A stretch of 7,131 nt of DNA from Cyanobacteriota bacterium (GCA_027619675.1 JAQCHG010000080.1:1-7131); one strand, 5' to 3'. Shown: positions 1 through 6,889, counted from the first letter of the stretch. A program made the numbers and translations. The notes: a model not told the origin generated them from the sequence alone.

Positions 1-53
1 GGGGCGAAAAACCCGCAACCTAAGCTGGTAAAGTCTGGGGAGCGGGTGACAGG

Positions 54-62
54 TGATACAAT
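54..62 (+). promoter_or_regulatory. Candidate extended -10 promoter of rpmH-rnpA
   Basis: TGATACAAT fits an extended -10 element (TG, one base, then TACAAT against TATAAT). It lies 60 bases upstream of the rpmH start. At the expected -35 position (about 34-39) the sequence is TCTGGG, a poor match, so any activity would rest on the extended -10. No DnaA box of the TTATCCACA type is visible upstream of rpmH, so there is no sign of oriC here. Confidence 0.4.
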
Positions 63-122
63 TACGGATTGTGTCTTTAATTTTCCAAGGCACCTGCACC
101 CAGTTGATGAGGATTAACGGCC

Positions 123-260
123 ATGACTAAGCGCACATTGGGCGGAACTGTCCGTAAGCGCAAGCGGACTTCGGGATTTCGGGCTCGGATGCGGACAGCA
201 ACTGGGCGGCGGGTAATTACCTCCCGGCGGCGCAAAGGTCGGGCACGGTTGGCGGTTTAA
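123..260 (+). CDS. rpmH: 50S ribosomal protein bL34
   Basis: This encodes the 45-residue large-subunit protein L34, which binds 23S rRNA. The product begins [19 protein letters not shown], continues with the family core [14 protein letters not shown] and ends in a strongly basic RRRKGRARL tail. Length and composition are normal for the family. The ATG is preceded by GAGGA at 109-113, a suitable Shine-Dalgarno site about 10 bases away. rnpA follows on the same strand after about 110 bases, the usual bacterial pairing. The gene is easy to miss because of its size and composition, but the family match is clear over its whole length. Confidence 0.98.
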   Translation: MTKRTLGGTVRKRKRTSGFRARMRTATGRRVITSRRRKGRARLAV

Positions 261-370
261 GCGGGGGTGGACACCTGTGACAGCGACCTTATGGGGCGGG
301 TTTGCAGCCGGGACCGTAGCATTTCCCAGTCGGCTGAGACGGGGCACGTCACGCGGCCTCTTCATTGCTT

Positions 371-733
371 GTGGCCCTTCCTAGGCGGCATCGCCTCAGC
401 CACCATCGGGCCTTTGCGGCAGTCCATCGCCAGGGTAAACGAGGTCGCTCCCATCATTTGACGGTGGGCATATTGCCCTATGGGGACGCCAGTCAACCCG
501 TGCCCAGCCAATTTGGGATTACGGTGAGCCAGAAGGTCAGCAAGCGGGCGGTGGTGCGCAACCGTTTGAAACGTCAAATTAGCGCTGCCCTCCATCAGCT
601 TTTACCTCTGGTTAAGGGCAACTACTGGGTCGTGATTGTCGTTCGTCCTGCTGCGGTGGAATGCGCCTGCGGGCAATTTCTGCAAGAATTAAAGCAACTG
701 TTCACAGAGCTTGAGGTGATCCATGGGGATTAA
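371..733 (+). CDS. rnpA: Ribonuclease P protein component
   Basis: This is the basic protein subunit of RNase P; with the RNA subunit it removes the 5' leader of pre-tRNAs. The N-terminus MALPRRHRLSHHRAF is typical of the family, and the conserved RNR helix motif is at residues 63-68 (RNRLKR) within KRAVVRNRLKRQIS. A beta segment YWVVIVVRP and a C-terminal helix (FLQELKQLF) follow. The total of 120 residues is normal. I chose GTG at 371 because it gives the family-like start MALPRRHRL. TTG at 365 is an in-frame alternative adding two residues, and a TGA at 335-337 closes the frame further upstream. No convincing Shine-Dalgarno site precedes either start, so translation may depend partly on rpmH. 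The last 11 bases overlap the next gene. Confidence 0.96.
   Translation: MALPRRHRLSHHRAFAAVHRQGKRGRSHHLTVGILPYGDASQPVPSQFGITVSQKVSKRAVVRNRLKRQISAALHQLLPLVKGNYWVVIVVRPAAVECACGQFLQELKQLFTELEVIHGD
713..722 (+). promoter_or_regulatory. Extended Shine-Dalgarno of the PH-domain gene, inside rnpA
   Basis: GAGGTGATCC immediately before ATG 723 is a perfect 10-base complement of the usual bacterial 16S rRNA 3' end (GGATCACCTC). It lies within the last codons of rnpA and supports the 723 start. It suggests re-initiation or coupled translation at the 11-base overlap. The 16S sequence of this organism is assumed, not seen. Confidence 0.7.
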
Positions 734-1115
734 GGAAGACGTCTTTTACGAGGGCGGCCCCCACATCGGGGACCTCATCCTGAATTTGCTGTTGGGGTTG
801 ACGGTGATCTGTCTGCCGTTGACCGTTGGGGCAATCGTCCGCGCCCTGTGGCTGCGCTACCGCATTACCAATCGCCGCATTTCCGTCACTGGGGGCTGGA
901 TGGGGCAAACGCGATCGGACATTATTTATGCCGAAGTCACCAAAGTGGTCACAGTCCCCCGAGGCTTGGGGCTGTGGGGCGATATGGTCGTCACCCTGAA
1001 GGATGGCAGTCGGCTGGAACTGCGGGCAATGCCCAGGTTCCGCGAAGTTTATGACTACATCAATAGCAAGCTATCGACGAAGGCCCAGGCCGTTAGCGGT
1101 TCCATCGGGACTTAA
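723..1115 (+). CDS. Membrane-anchored PH-domain (bPH2/YdbT-like) protein
   Basis: The product has 130 residues. A hydrophobic segment at about 18-43 (LILNLLLGLTVICLPLTVGA) should cross or anchor in the membrane. From about 44 to 114 runs a bacterial PH-like domain of the YdbT/bPH2 type, recognised by the pattern YRITNRRISVTGGWMGQTRSD, the strand IIYAEVTKVVTV, the turn GLGLWGD, then MVVTLKDGSRLELRAMPR. A short polar tail follows. A small PH-domain gene between rnpA and yidC is a recurring cyanobacterial arrangement. Its biochemical role is not established. The position suggests a membrane-side task near YidC or ribosomes, which is inference. It overlaps rnpA by 11 bases and has a strong Shine-Dalgarno, so the two are probably co-translated. 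Confidence 0.87.
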   Translation: MGIKEDVFYEGGPHIGDLILNLLLGLTVICLPLTVGAIVRALWLRYRITNRRISVTGGWMGQTRSDIIYAEVTKVVTVPRGLGLWGDMVVTLKDGSRLELRAMPRFREVYDYINSKLSTKAQAVSGSIGT

Positions 1116-1170
1116 GGGGCATCTGGCCCTAGGCGTTGATAGACAACCCATTCCCCCCTCTCTTCTTGCG

Positions 1171-1203
1171 GCACCTCCGGCCCTCTTGGTCGGAGGTGTT
1201 TGT
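1171..1203 (+). terminator. Hairpin between the PH gene and yidC, possible terminator
   Basis: GCACCTCCGGCC at 1171-1182 can pair with GGTCGGAGGTGT at 1188-1199 around the loop CTCTT. This makes a 12-pair stem with two G-U pairs. The run after it (TGTTTGTG) is only weakly T-rich. A second, minor stem lies just downstream: AGGG (1217-1220) with CCCT (1226-1229), followed by T residues to 1233. One or both may end or attenuate the rpmH-rnpA-PH transcript, leaving yidC to start its own. Cyanobacterial intrinsic terminators often lack strong U tracts, so the call stays tentative. Confidence 0.45.
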
Positions 1204-1230
1204 GCGGTAATCCCCCAGGGCGTCACCCTT

Positions 1231-1259
1231 TTTAGATAGAGTAGGTTGAGACTTAACAT
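1231..1259 (+). promoter_or_regulatory. Weak promoter candidate for yidC
   Basis: TTTAGA (1231-1236), a 17-base spacer, then TAACAT (1254-1259) could form a poor sigma70-type promoter 35 bases ahead of yidC. It directly follows the hairpins at 1171-1233, where a separate yidC promoter would be expected. Both boxes deviate from consensus, so this is a suggestion only. Confidence 0.2.
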
Positions 1260-1293
1260 TTGTAGACAGCAGGCTGGTTGAGGTAGAGCACCC

Positions 1294-2433
1294 ATGGATT
1301 TTGGGATCGGGTTTCTTTCGAACAACATCATGTTGCCAATCCTGGACTTCTTTTACGGGATTGTGCCGAGCTATGGGTTAGCGATCGTGGCCCTCACGTT
1401 GGTGATCCGATTTGCCCTCTACCCGTTGAATGCGGGCTCCATCCGCAACATGCGCCGGATGAAGGTGGCCCAACCCGTGATGCAAAAACGGGTGAAGGAG
1501 TTGCAGGACCGCTACAAAGACAATCCCACCAAGCTGCAAGAGGAGATGGGCAAGGTCTACAAAGACTTTGGCAACCCCCTGGCGGGCTGCTTCCCCGTGT
1601 TGCTGCAAATGCCGGTGCTGTTTGCCCTGTTTGCCACCCTACGGGGATCGCCCTTTGCCGACATCACTTACCCCGTGAATTTGCAAATTGTGCCCCAAGC
1701 TCAAGTGGAACAGGTGCAGGCTCAGCCGTTGACCACCTCTCCGAAGAGCCTCTACATCACCGATGGGGTCCACTTTCCAGTTTCGGCGGTGGTGCCCCAG
1801 GGCAATAAATTGCCCGTTGGCGGGGAAGCGGATGTCCTGCTAGAAGCCAGTGATGGCAAAACCCTGGCCCAACTCACCCAGGAGTATGACGAGACCCATC
1901 CCCTGAACTTGGTCTGGGAAGTCACGAAGGGCCAAGATCTGGTGCAGGTCAGCCCAGAGGGACACATTACCGCGATCGCCCCTGGCGACGTGACGGTGCA
2001 GGCTAAGGTGCAGGGGTTGGCCTCTGATAAGGGCTTCCTGTTCATTGAAGCTTTGGGTCGCGTCGGGGTGACTGGCGACGATGGCAGCATCCACTGGGAC
2101 ATTCTGATCATGGTGCTGTTCTTTGGGGTCAGCCTCTACATCAACCAGTTGCTGTCGGGGCAAGGTCAGCAGAGCGATAATCCTCAGCAAAACGCCATCA
2201 ACAAGTTCACCCCCATCATCTTTTCTGGCATGTTTTTGTTCTTCCCCTTGCCAGCCGGGGTGTTGATGTACATGTTGATTGCTAACATATTCCAAACTTT
2301 GCAGACCTTCCTGCTATCGCGGGAGCCGTTACCGGAGAACCTGCAAAAGATTGTGGATGCGGAGACCAGCAAAGAAGAGGGTCGTCAAACCCTACCCTTT
2401 GAACCGGGCCGCTCGAAGAAGAAGGCGTCTTAA
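1294..2433 (+). CDS. yidC: Membrane protein insertase YidC/Oxa1/Alb3 family
   Basis: YidC inserts and folds membrane proteins, alone or with SecYEG; in cyanobacteria it serves plasma and thylakoid membranes. The 379-residue product shows the insertase core. The first conserved membrane helix, about 27-47, carries the groove arginine R39 in [14 protein letters not shown] basic cytoplasmic helical hairpin spans 50-92. The next helix, about 98-117, has the family motif [15 protein letters not shown]. Then come a helix at 268-287 and a pair at 306-340 with the FPLPAGV turn. Between the second and third helices lies a 150-residue lumenal/periplasmic insert (118-267). It includes an Ig-like (BIG2-type) stretch at about 206-245 ([19 protein letters not shown]). 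The tail is basic (GRSKKKAS), fitting ribosome contact. A GAGG at 1280-1283 precedes the ATG. It carries no long Gram-negative N-terminal periplasmic domain. jag starts 2 bases after the stop. Confidence 0.98.
   Translation: MDFGIGFLSNNIMLPILDFFYGIVPSYGLAIVALTLVIRFALYPLNAGSIRNMRRMKVAQPVMQKRVKELQDRYKDNPTKLQEEMGKVYKDFGNPLAGCFPVLLQMPVLFALFATLRGSPFADITYPVNLQIVPQAQVEQVQAQPLTTSPKSLYITDGVHFPVSAVVPQGNKLPVGGEADVLLEASDGKTLAQLTQEYDETHPLNLVWEVTKGQDLVQVSPEGHITAIAPGDVTVQAKVQGLASDKGFLFIEALGRVGVTGDDGSIHWDILIMVLFFGVSLYINQLLSGQGQQSDNPQQNAINKFTPIIFSGMFLFFPLPAGVLMYMLIANIFQTLQTFLLSREPLPENLQKIVDAETSKEEGRQTLPFEPGRSKKKAS
1972..1979. repeat. HIP1 octamer (one of nine perfect copies)
   Basis: GCGATCGC is the Highly Iterated Palindrome of many cyanobacteria. 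Perfect copies in this window start at 1972, 2608, 3174, 3625, 4022, 4366, 5376, 6516 and 7071. Eight fall in clearly assigned genes; the last is in the partial gene at the right edge. Several near matches also occur. At this base composition well under one copy would be expected by chance. Confidence 0.95.
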
Positions 2434-2435
2434 CC

Positions 2436-2924
2436 ATGACGGAACAACAGCAACAGGCGGGGGTGGCTTGGCTAGAGCAACTGTTGGCCTATCAGGCCCT
2501 GCCCGTGGCGGTGACCGCTGAAATGGTGGCCGATGAAGCCGGGGCAAGCTGCTGGCTGACCTTGGATGACAGCAATCTTAGTCCGGAACAAGTGGCAACC
2601 CTCCAGGGCGATCGCGGGTCCGTCTTGGATGCCATTCAATACCTGGCTAACACCCTGCTCAACTTGGGGCGATCACCGGACGAACAACAGGCCTACACTA
2701 TCGAGTTGGCGGGGTATCGGGCGGCCCGCCAGGAAGCCCTGCAAGCCCTGGCGGCGGAGGCCGCTGAAACCGTGCGGGCCACGGGGCAGGAATATGAAAT
2801 GGAAGCCCTGTCCTCCGCTGAGCGGCGGCAGATGCACCATTTGCTGAAGGGCTATGAGGGGCTGGAAACCTTTAGCCGTGGCAAGGAACCCGATCGCCGT
2901 TTGGTGGTCAAACCCGTGGACTAA
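2436..2924 (+). CDS. jag: KH-R3H RNA-binding protein (Jag/KhpB, SpoIIIJ-associated)
   Basis: The 162-residue product carries two single-strand nucleic-acid binding modules. The KH domain, about 37-90, has the GxxG loop as GDRG (58-61) followed by SVLDAIQYLANTLLN, the Jag-type version. A helical linker rich in Ala and Glu (94-117) leads to an R3H domain, about 120-160, with the RxxxH signature as R130 and H134 (ERRQMHHLL) and the ending GLETFSRGKEPDRRLVVKP. The N-terminal Jag_N domain of firmicute proteins is absent, giving a short form. The ATG lies 2 bases after yidC, and AAGAAGAAGG inside the end of yidC can act as Shine-Dalgarno, so translational coupling is likely. Family members bind RNA and affect cell-envelope homeostasis in Gram-positive bacteria; the cyanobacterial target is not known to me. 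Confidence 0.93.
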   Translation: MTEQQQQAGVAWLEQLLAYQALPVAVTAEMVADEAGASCWLTLDDSNLSPEQVATLQGDRGSVLDAIQYLANTLLNLGRSPDEQQAYTIELAGYRAARQEALQALAAEAAETVRATGQEYEMEALSSAERRQMHHLLKGYEGLETFSRGKEPDRRLVVKPVD

Positions 2925-2992
2925 TCAAGCGGGCAGGTTAAGCCTTACCTGGCGACCCTCCCCTCCGGCAATGCGCGTTTTGGGAGACGCCC

Positions 2993-3493
2993 ATGGAATC
3001 GATCTACATCCCCCACTTGTTAAAGGCCCCTGGCCAGCAGCGGGTCCTACCCTTTGAAACTCAATTCACTGATTTGCCGACCCTGATGCCGGTGCGGGGC
3101 CAAGTTGCCGTTAAGCACTGTCACACCTACCTAGAGGTGAGGGGCTCAGCGGAAACCATTGTCACCCTGACCTGCGATCGCTGCCTCCAGCAGTACAATC
3201 ACCGCCTGTCCGTGGAGGCCACGGAGATGATTTGGTTACAGGACACGGTGGAGCCAGAGCCCCTAGAGCAGGAAGTAGCCAGCGAAGACTTGGTGGAAAC
3301 CTTGCCCCCCAGCGGCCATTTTGAGCCCCAAACCTGGATCTATGAGCAGTTGTGCTTGGCCCTGCCCCAACGGCAGCTCTGCGACCCCAGTTGTGAAGGC
3401 ATTGCCCCATCCTCAGAGCCCGCTGCTGCCCCCCTTGGCGATCACCGTTGGGCCGCCCTCGCTGCGTTAAAACCCAACCTGCCTGAGGATTAA
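2993..3493 (+). CDS. yceD: YceD/DUF177 family protein
   Basis: The 166-residue product is a YceD (DUF177) protein. It has the family's two cysteine pairs: TCDRCL with C61 and C64, and CDPSC with C130 and C134, a likely metal-binding set. The acidic middle (83-105, rich in Glu) and the helix WIYEQLCLALP before the second pair also fit. In enterobacteria yceD precedes rpmF (L32), and plant and bacterial members are tied to 23S rRNA processing or accumulation. Here rpmF is not next to it; the following gene is an AAA+ ATPase. GGGAG at 2982-2986 is a fair Shine-Dalgarno site for ATG 2993. It starts 68 bases after jag with no strong terminator between them, so it probably belongs to the same transcript. 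The exact molecular function is unsettled. Confidence 0.92.
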   Translation: MESIYIPHLLKAPGQQRVLPFETQFTDLPTLMPVRGQVAVKHCHTYLEVRGSAETIVTLTCDRCLQQYNHRLSVEATEMIWLQDTVEPEPLEQEVASEDLVETLPPSGHFEPQTWIYEQLCLALPQRQLCDPSCEGIAPSSEPAAAPLGDHRWAALAALKPNLPED

Positions 3494-3531
3494 GGCGTCT
3501 GTCAGGGATATCCCCCTTGTCTGGAATTGCC

Positions 3532-5052
3532 ATGACCCACTTTACAGACGAGCTCAGACTGTTACTGCGGGCCCGCTACCCAGTCCTCTATCTCACCACC
3601 CAGGAAGAGGAGCGGGCAGAACAGGCGATCGCCGACTGCGCCCGCCAAGAGGGGAACCGCAGCGTGTACGTGTGGGACTTTGTGGACGGTTATCAAGGCA
3701 GCCCCAACGATGCCGGAGTGGCCCGCCGTAACCCCCTGCAAGCCCTGGAACATGTGGAAAAGCTGCCCACCGCCATGGCGGCGGTGTTTGTGTTGCGGGA
3801 CTTCCATCGTTTTTTAGAGGATGTGGGCGTGGCCCGCAAGCTGCGGAACTTAGCCCGTCGCCTCAAGGCCCAGCCCAAGAATTTGATTATCTTGGCCCCC
3901 CAGGTGGCCATCCCTGACGACCTGACGGAGGTGGTGACGGTCGTCAGTTTCGACCTGCCGGGTGTGGAGGCAATTCGCACTGAGGTGACGCGACTCCTGG
4001 CCGCTAGCGGGAGCCACCTGGGCGATCGCGAAACGGAGGACTTGGTGCGATCGTGCCAGGGCCTTTCTATTGAACGGATTCGGCGGGTGCTGGCACGGGG
4101 CATTGCCGCCCACGGCAGTTTCCGCACCGAAGATATCGATTTGGTACTGGAGGAAAAACGCCAGACCATTCGCCAAACCCAGATTTTGGACTTTTACCCC
4201 GCCACGGAACAGATTTCCGACATCGGCGGTTTAGACAACCTGAAAGACTGGTTATTGCGCCGGGGTCAAGCCTTTTCTGCCAAAGCCCGTCAGTACGGGC
4301 TGCCCCACCCTCGGGGGCTGCTGCTGGTGGGGATTCAGGGGACGGGCAAGTCCCTGACCGCTAAGGCGATCGCCCACCACTGGCATCTGCCCCTGTTGCG
4401 GCTAGACGTGGGCCGCCTGTTTGCGGGTCTCGTGGGGGAGTCCCGCACCCGCCAGATGATTCAGCTCAGTGAAGCCCTAGCCCCCTGTGTGCTGTGGATT
4501 GACGAAATCGACAAAGCCTTCTCCGGTGTCGATGGCCGGGGAGATGGCGGCACCAGCAACCGGGTGTTTGGCACCTTCATCACCTGGCTGGCGGAAAAAA
4601 CCTCCCCGGTATTTGTGGTGGCCACCGCTAACAACATTCAGGCATTGCCCCCAGAAATGCTGCGACGGGGCCGCTTTGATGAAATTTTCTTTGTGGGTCT
4701 GCCTAGCCAAGAGGAACGCCGCGCCATTTTTGAGGTACATCTCTCCCGTCTGCGAGCCCACAATCTCCAGACCTACGACCTGTCTCGCTTAGCCTATGAA
4801 ACCCCTGACTTTTCCGGGGCTGAGATTGAGCAGGCCATTATCGAAGCCATGCACATTGGCTTTAGTCAGGGGCGTGACTTCACCACAGAGGACATTTTGG
4901 AGGCCGCCAGTCAAATGATTCCCCTCGCCCGCACCGCCCAAGACCAAATCGAGGCTCTGCAAAACTGGGCCGCAGCGGGACGAGCCCGCTTGGCCTCCCG
5001 CAGTGGTTCCCTTCAGGCCAAACTAAACCAGCGGTTACGGCCTGAGGACTAG
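3532..5052 (+). CDS. ycf46: Ycf46-type AAA+ ATPase
   Basis: The 506-residue product is an AAA+ ATPase of the Ycf46/Slr0374 type. The N-terminal half (1-200) is a degenerate ATPase-like fold without a Walker A, opening [21 protein letters not shown] as in the family. The C-terminal AAA+ domain is complete: Walker A GIQGTGKS (267-274), Walker B VLWIDEID (320-327), sensor-1 ATANN (364-368) and the arginine-finger region MLRRGRFDE (376-384). Catalytic E325 is present, so ATP hydrolysis is expected. No membrane segment or protease domain is visible. ATG 3532 is preferred over the longer TTG 3517 because it gives the family start and has GGAA 5 bases upstream. The gene follows yceD by 38 bases, so co-transcription is likely. 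Relatives have been linked to stress and inorganic-carbon responses, but the substrate is not defined. Confidence 0.95.
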   Translation: MTHFTDELRLLLRARYPVLYLTTQEEERAEQAIADCARQEGNRSVYVWDFVDGYQGSPNDAGVARRNPLQALEHVEKLPTAMAAVFVLRDFHRFLEDVGVARKLRNLARRLKAQPKNLIILAPQVAIPDDLTEVVTVVSFDLPGVEAIRTEVTRLLAASGSHLGDRETEDLVRSCQGLSIERIRRVLARGIAAHGSFRTEDIDLVLEEKRQTIRQTQILDFYPATEQISDIGGLDNLKDWLLRRGQAFSAKARQYGLPHPRGLLLVGIQGTGKSLTAKAIAHHWHLPLLRLDVGRLFAGLVGESRTRQMIQLSEALAPCVLWIDEIDKAFSGVDGRGDGGTSNRVFGTFITWLAEKTSPVFVVATANNIQALPPEMLRRGRFDEIFFVGLPSQEERRAIFEVHLSRLRAHNLQTYDLSRLAYETPDFSGAEIEQAIIEAMHIGFSQGRDFTTEDILEAASQMIPLARTAQDQIEALQNWAAAGRARLASRSGSLQAKLNQRLRPED

Positions 5053-5100
5053 GTCGGCCCGGCGTCAAGTTGTCAACCGTTGCCTGGGGGGGAGGGCAGG

Positions 5101-5160
5101 GGCCAGGGAGCCCTGGGGCTGCGACTTCCGCCCCAGACAGCGGGGGCTGTCGGAATTCCG
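5101..5160 (+). other. Hairpin-dense spacer with mutually exclusive stems
   Basis: Three stems overlap. CCAGG/CCTGG closes around GAGC at 5103-5116. CTGGGGC (5113-5119) pairs with GCCCCAG (5130-5136). GACAGC (5136-5141) pairs with GCTGTC (5146-5151) over a GGGG loop. Directly after is the perfect palindrome CGGAATTCCG (5151-5160). The first and second stems, and the second and third, share bases and cannot form together. No T-run follows any of them. The likely role is the 3' end of the ycf46 transcript; the promoter of the next gene lies just downstream. Confidence 0.4.
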
Positions 5161-5167
5161 TGAGTGA

Positions 5168-5196
5168 TTGATGACATGCCCACCGATTGCTATAAC
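5168..5196 (+). promoter_or_regulatory. Sigma70-type promoter of the SH3-domain gene
   Basis: TTGATG (5168-5173), exactly 17 bases, then TATAAC (5191-5196) preceded by TG at 5188-5189 (extended -10). Transcription should start near 5202-5204, leaving a 5' leader of only about 20 bases. This is the best promoter match in the window and shows that the SH3 gene can be transcribed apart from the upstream cluster. Confidence 0.65.
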
Positions 5197-5222
5197 TCAA
5201 GGGTTAAGTTCCCCCCGTGGCC

Positions 5223-5702
5223 ATGAAAGGATGTCTGATTGGACTCTCTAAGCTTGTTGCTGGTATCACCCTGGCGATTGTGCTGTTTTCCCTAGCGGGG
5301 GTGGCCACGGCCCGATACTTTATGGCCAAGCTCTCGGTGCTGCCCCCCAAACCCGTCTTTGAGAACGATGCCCCGGCGATCGCGTCCCCAGACACCAATC
5401 CAGCCGCCAGTACCCCCACGGTGCCCGAGGTTGCTGCCCCCGCCCCCGAGGAGCCCGAGCCCGCTGTAGACCTGCCCCCCGGCAGCTATGAGGCTGTGGT
5501 CAACCAGCCCGTTGGGTTAGTGCTGCGCTCCGGACCCGGCACAGAATTCGATCGCCTTGGTGGCCTCGACAACAACACGGTCCTGGTTGTGCTGAAAACC
5601 AGTGACGATGGGGAATGGTTGAATGTGCGCATCCCCAGCACCGGACAAGAGGGCTGGGTGAAAGGGGGCAATACCCGACGCACCGATACGGCAGCCCAAT
5701 AG
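5223..5702 (+). CDS. Membrane-anchored bacterial SH3-domain protein
   Basis: The product has 159 residues in three parts. A hydrophobic N-terminal segment, about 9-30 (KLVAGITLAIVLFSLAGVATA), is a signal anchor or uncleaved signal; there is no lipobox cysteine. A disordered linker rich in Pro, Ala and Glu (41-86) follows. The C-terminal SH3b domain, about 88-152, is recognised by VNQPVGLVLRSGPGTEFDRLGGL, the turn SDDGEWLNV and the ending QEGWVKG. Such domains usually bind peptidoglycan or envelope proteins outside the cytoplasm; the specific partner is unknown. ATG 5223 is preferred; GTG 5217 would add two residues. There is no clear Shine-Dalgarno, which is common in cyanobacteria with short leaders. 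It has its own promoter and is convergent with the next gene. Confidence 0.9.
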   Translation: MKGCLIGLSKLVAGITLAIVLFSLAGVATARYFMAKLSVLPPKPVFENDAPAIASPDTNPAASTPTVPEVAAPAPEEPEPAVDLPPGSYEAVVNQPVGLVLRSGPGTEFDRLGGLDNNTVLVVLKTSDDGEWLNVRIPSTGQEGWVKGGNTRRTDTAAQ

Positions 5703-5787
5703 CGGCCACAAATCTTACCAGCCGGGACGGGGGTTAGAACGTTAGCCTCGTCGGGTCTTCCTGGAGGAATCAGCATCCGCCCCGCTC

Positions 5788-5816
5788 TCCCCCGCCCAGG
5801 GCACAGGGCAGGGGGA
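5788..5816. terminator. GC-rich hairpin between convergent genes
   Basis: TCCCCCGCCC (5788-5797) pairs with GGGC (5806-5809) and GGGGGA (5811-5816), with one bulged A at 5810 and loop AGGGCACA. That is ten pairs, nearly all G-C. It lies between the end of the SH3 gene and the stop of the minus-strand gene, so it could stop transcription from both sides. Neither flank has a T-run. Confidence 0.4.
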
Positions 5817-5834
5817 CGGGGGGACATGGCACCG

Positions 5835-6722
5835 CTAAATTTCCGCCACCGCCCGTTCAATCAAGCGATGGGCCAGGGTTTGGATGCCCGTGTGCTCGTA
5901 GTAGTTGGTGGACATGTCTAAAAACGCCCCCAGGTAGTCGGCTTTGTCATCGGCAAAGTCGATAAAGCCCTGGAGGTTTTTAGAAATCTTCTCGCGGGTG
6001 AGCCCCTTGCTGGTGACAAAATCCCCCATCCAGCCCTTGGTGGCATCGAAGCTTTGCTCGATGAACCGTAGGTGTTCCCGCGTGGACTGCCCCGGTAAAC
6101 CCTGGCGGATGCGCTTAAAGGCTTGGTTGTCTTCGAGGTCATCGGGGGTCAGTTTATCGATGCCCGCCTGCACCGACTTGATGAAGTTGGGACCCAGGGG
6201 CACGATGCCGTCAAAGGCCACCAGGGCCGCCATCCGCATCAGGGCTTCGCCGCTGTAGTCCCCCAGCGCCCGCACAAAGTCCCGCAGGCTATCCCCTGGT
6301 AAACCGTTGATGTGGCAAAAGGCCACCACTTCCGTCACCAGTTTTAGGGACAGGTCAATGGTTTGGGCTTTTTCGGGTTTGGGGGTAATGCGGTTCAAAA
6401 AGCCCAACAGGGGGACCTTCTCCCCCACCTTATTGGCCAGGGCGGCGGTGCCCAGGGCGCTGCCGGTGTTGTCAATGGTTTGGTAGAGCCACAGGGCACG
6501 CTGATAGCCTTCTTTGCGATCGCTATAGAGCTGAATCGCCCGCTCGCCAATTTGTTGAATCAGGGCGTCATCCCGTTCCCGCGTGACGACGCGGATGGTG
6601 TGCTCAAAACCCACGGGGTTATCCCATTGCCCTGGCAGAAAGGTATCGAGGGACTTGAGGGCAAACACGGTGAGGTTGCGGCTGGGCAGCTCGTCAACCA
6701 GTTCATAGATGGATTTGCTCAT
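5835..6722 (-). CDS. Conserved-looking hypothetical protein, 295 residues
   Basis: I do not recognise this family. The product is soluble and largely helical by composition, with no signal peptide or membrane helix. It opens MSKSIYELVDELPSRNLTVF. Dense in helix-forming stretches, it has residues 120-175 (TIDLSLKLVTEVVAFCHING, then a segment with RDFVRALGDYSGEAL) and 245-270 (KISKNLQGFIDFADDKADYL). There is no P-loop, zinc site or catalytic motif that I can name; a single cysteine (C136) is present. A HIP1 octamer at 6516, even codon use and a 295-codon open frame support a real, native gene. The ATG is fixed by the frame, but no Shine-Dalgarno precedes it and nearby ATGs upstream are out of frame. 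A partial gene lies upstream on the same strand after 243 bases. Confidence 0.88.
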   Translation of the reverse strand: MSKSIYELVDELPSRNLTVFALKSLDTFLPGQWDNPVGFEHTIRVVTRERDDALIQQIGERAIQLYSDRKEGYQRALWLYQTIDNTGSALGTAALANKVGEKVPLLGFLNRITPKPEKAQTIDLSLKLVTEVVAFCHINGLPGDSLRDFVRALGDYSGEALMRMAALVAFDGIVPLGPNFIKSVQAGIDKLTPDDLEDNQAFKRIRQGLPGQSTREHLRFIEQSFDATKGWMGDFVTSKGLTREKISKNLQGFIDFADDKADYLGAFLDMSTNYYEHTGIQTLAHRLIERAVAEI

Positions 6723-6791
6723 GGCATCAAGGGCATGGAAGCCGTAAAGGACTAAAGGCGGTATCGGGGTGCGTCATCCATTCCAGGGCAA

Positions 6792-6821
6792 GCAGGGTTG
6801 GGCAACCATGGCCACCCCTGC
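6792..6821. other. Imperfect hairpin in the spacer between minus-strand genes
   Basis: GCAGGGTTGG (6792-6801) pairs with CCACCCCTGC (6812-6821) with one T-C mismatch, around a 10-base loop. It lies in the gap between the two minus-strand genes and could mark the 3' end of the right-hand gene's transcript. No T-run accompanies it in the minus direction. Confidence 0.35.
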
Positions 6822-6846
6822 CTGCTCTGGGGCCAGCGGTCTGTCA
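6820..6846. repeat. Direct repeat, left copy
   Basis: GCCTGCT followed directly by the 20-base unit CTGGGGCCAGCGGTCTGTCA (6827-6846). The second copy at 6893-6925 has the same GCCTGCT, then 6 extra bases, then the 20-base unit with two C-to-T changes. The start-to-start distance of the 20-base units is 79 bases. Confidence 0.75.
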
Positions 6847-6861
6847 ATTCTAAATTTGTAG

Positions 6862-6889
6862 GTTGGGTGGAGCGTTGGCGAAACCCAAC
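6862..6889. repeat. GTTGGGT...ACCCAAC palindromic repeat element
   Basis: A perfect 7-base inverted repeat, GTTGGGT (6862-6868) and ACCCAAC (6883-6889), encloses GGAGCGTTGGCGAA. From general knowledge, sequences of the form GTAGGTTGGGT...GCGAAACCCAACA recur many times in cyanobacterial genomes as dispersed palindromes. Here it sits in a non-coding gap, flanked on both sides by the direct repeats. Confidence 0.7.

Noticed and set aside
1..117. Frame 1 is open from the left edge to a TAA at 115-117 (38 codons), possibly the end of an upstream gene
   Set aside because: The peptide has no recognisable motif, the length is within chance for GC-rich DNA, and the interval also holds the rpmH promoter candidate.
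305..336. CAGCCG/CGGCTG stem between rpmH and rnpA
   Set aside because: Only 6 pairs around a 20-base loop with no T-run; too weak to call a terminator or attenuator.
1752..2295. Overlapping antisense frames of 119 and 151 codons within yidC
   Set aside because: Shadows of the yidC reading frame with no motif or initiation signal of their own.
2932..2951. CAGGT/ACCTG stem between jag and yceD
   Set aside because: Five pairs with an 8-base loop and no T-run; unlikely to break the transcript.
3693..4169. Long antisense frame of 158 codons within ycf46
   Set aside because: It opposes a clearly conserved AAA+ gene, is Ser/Arg-rich low-quality protein, and is expected from the codon bias of the sense frame.
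6819..6847. Perfect minus-strand TTGACA (6847 to 6842) as a -35 box for the 295-residue gene
   Set aside because: At 17 bases spacing the -10 position reads CAGGCA, and the box lies in the direct repeat about 120 bases from the start codon.
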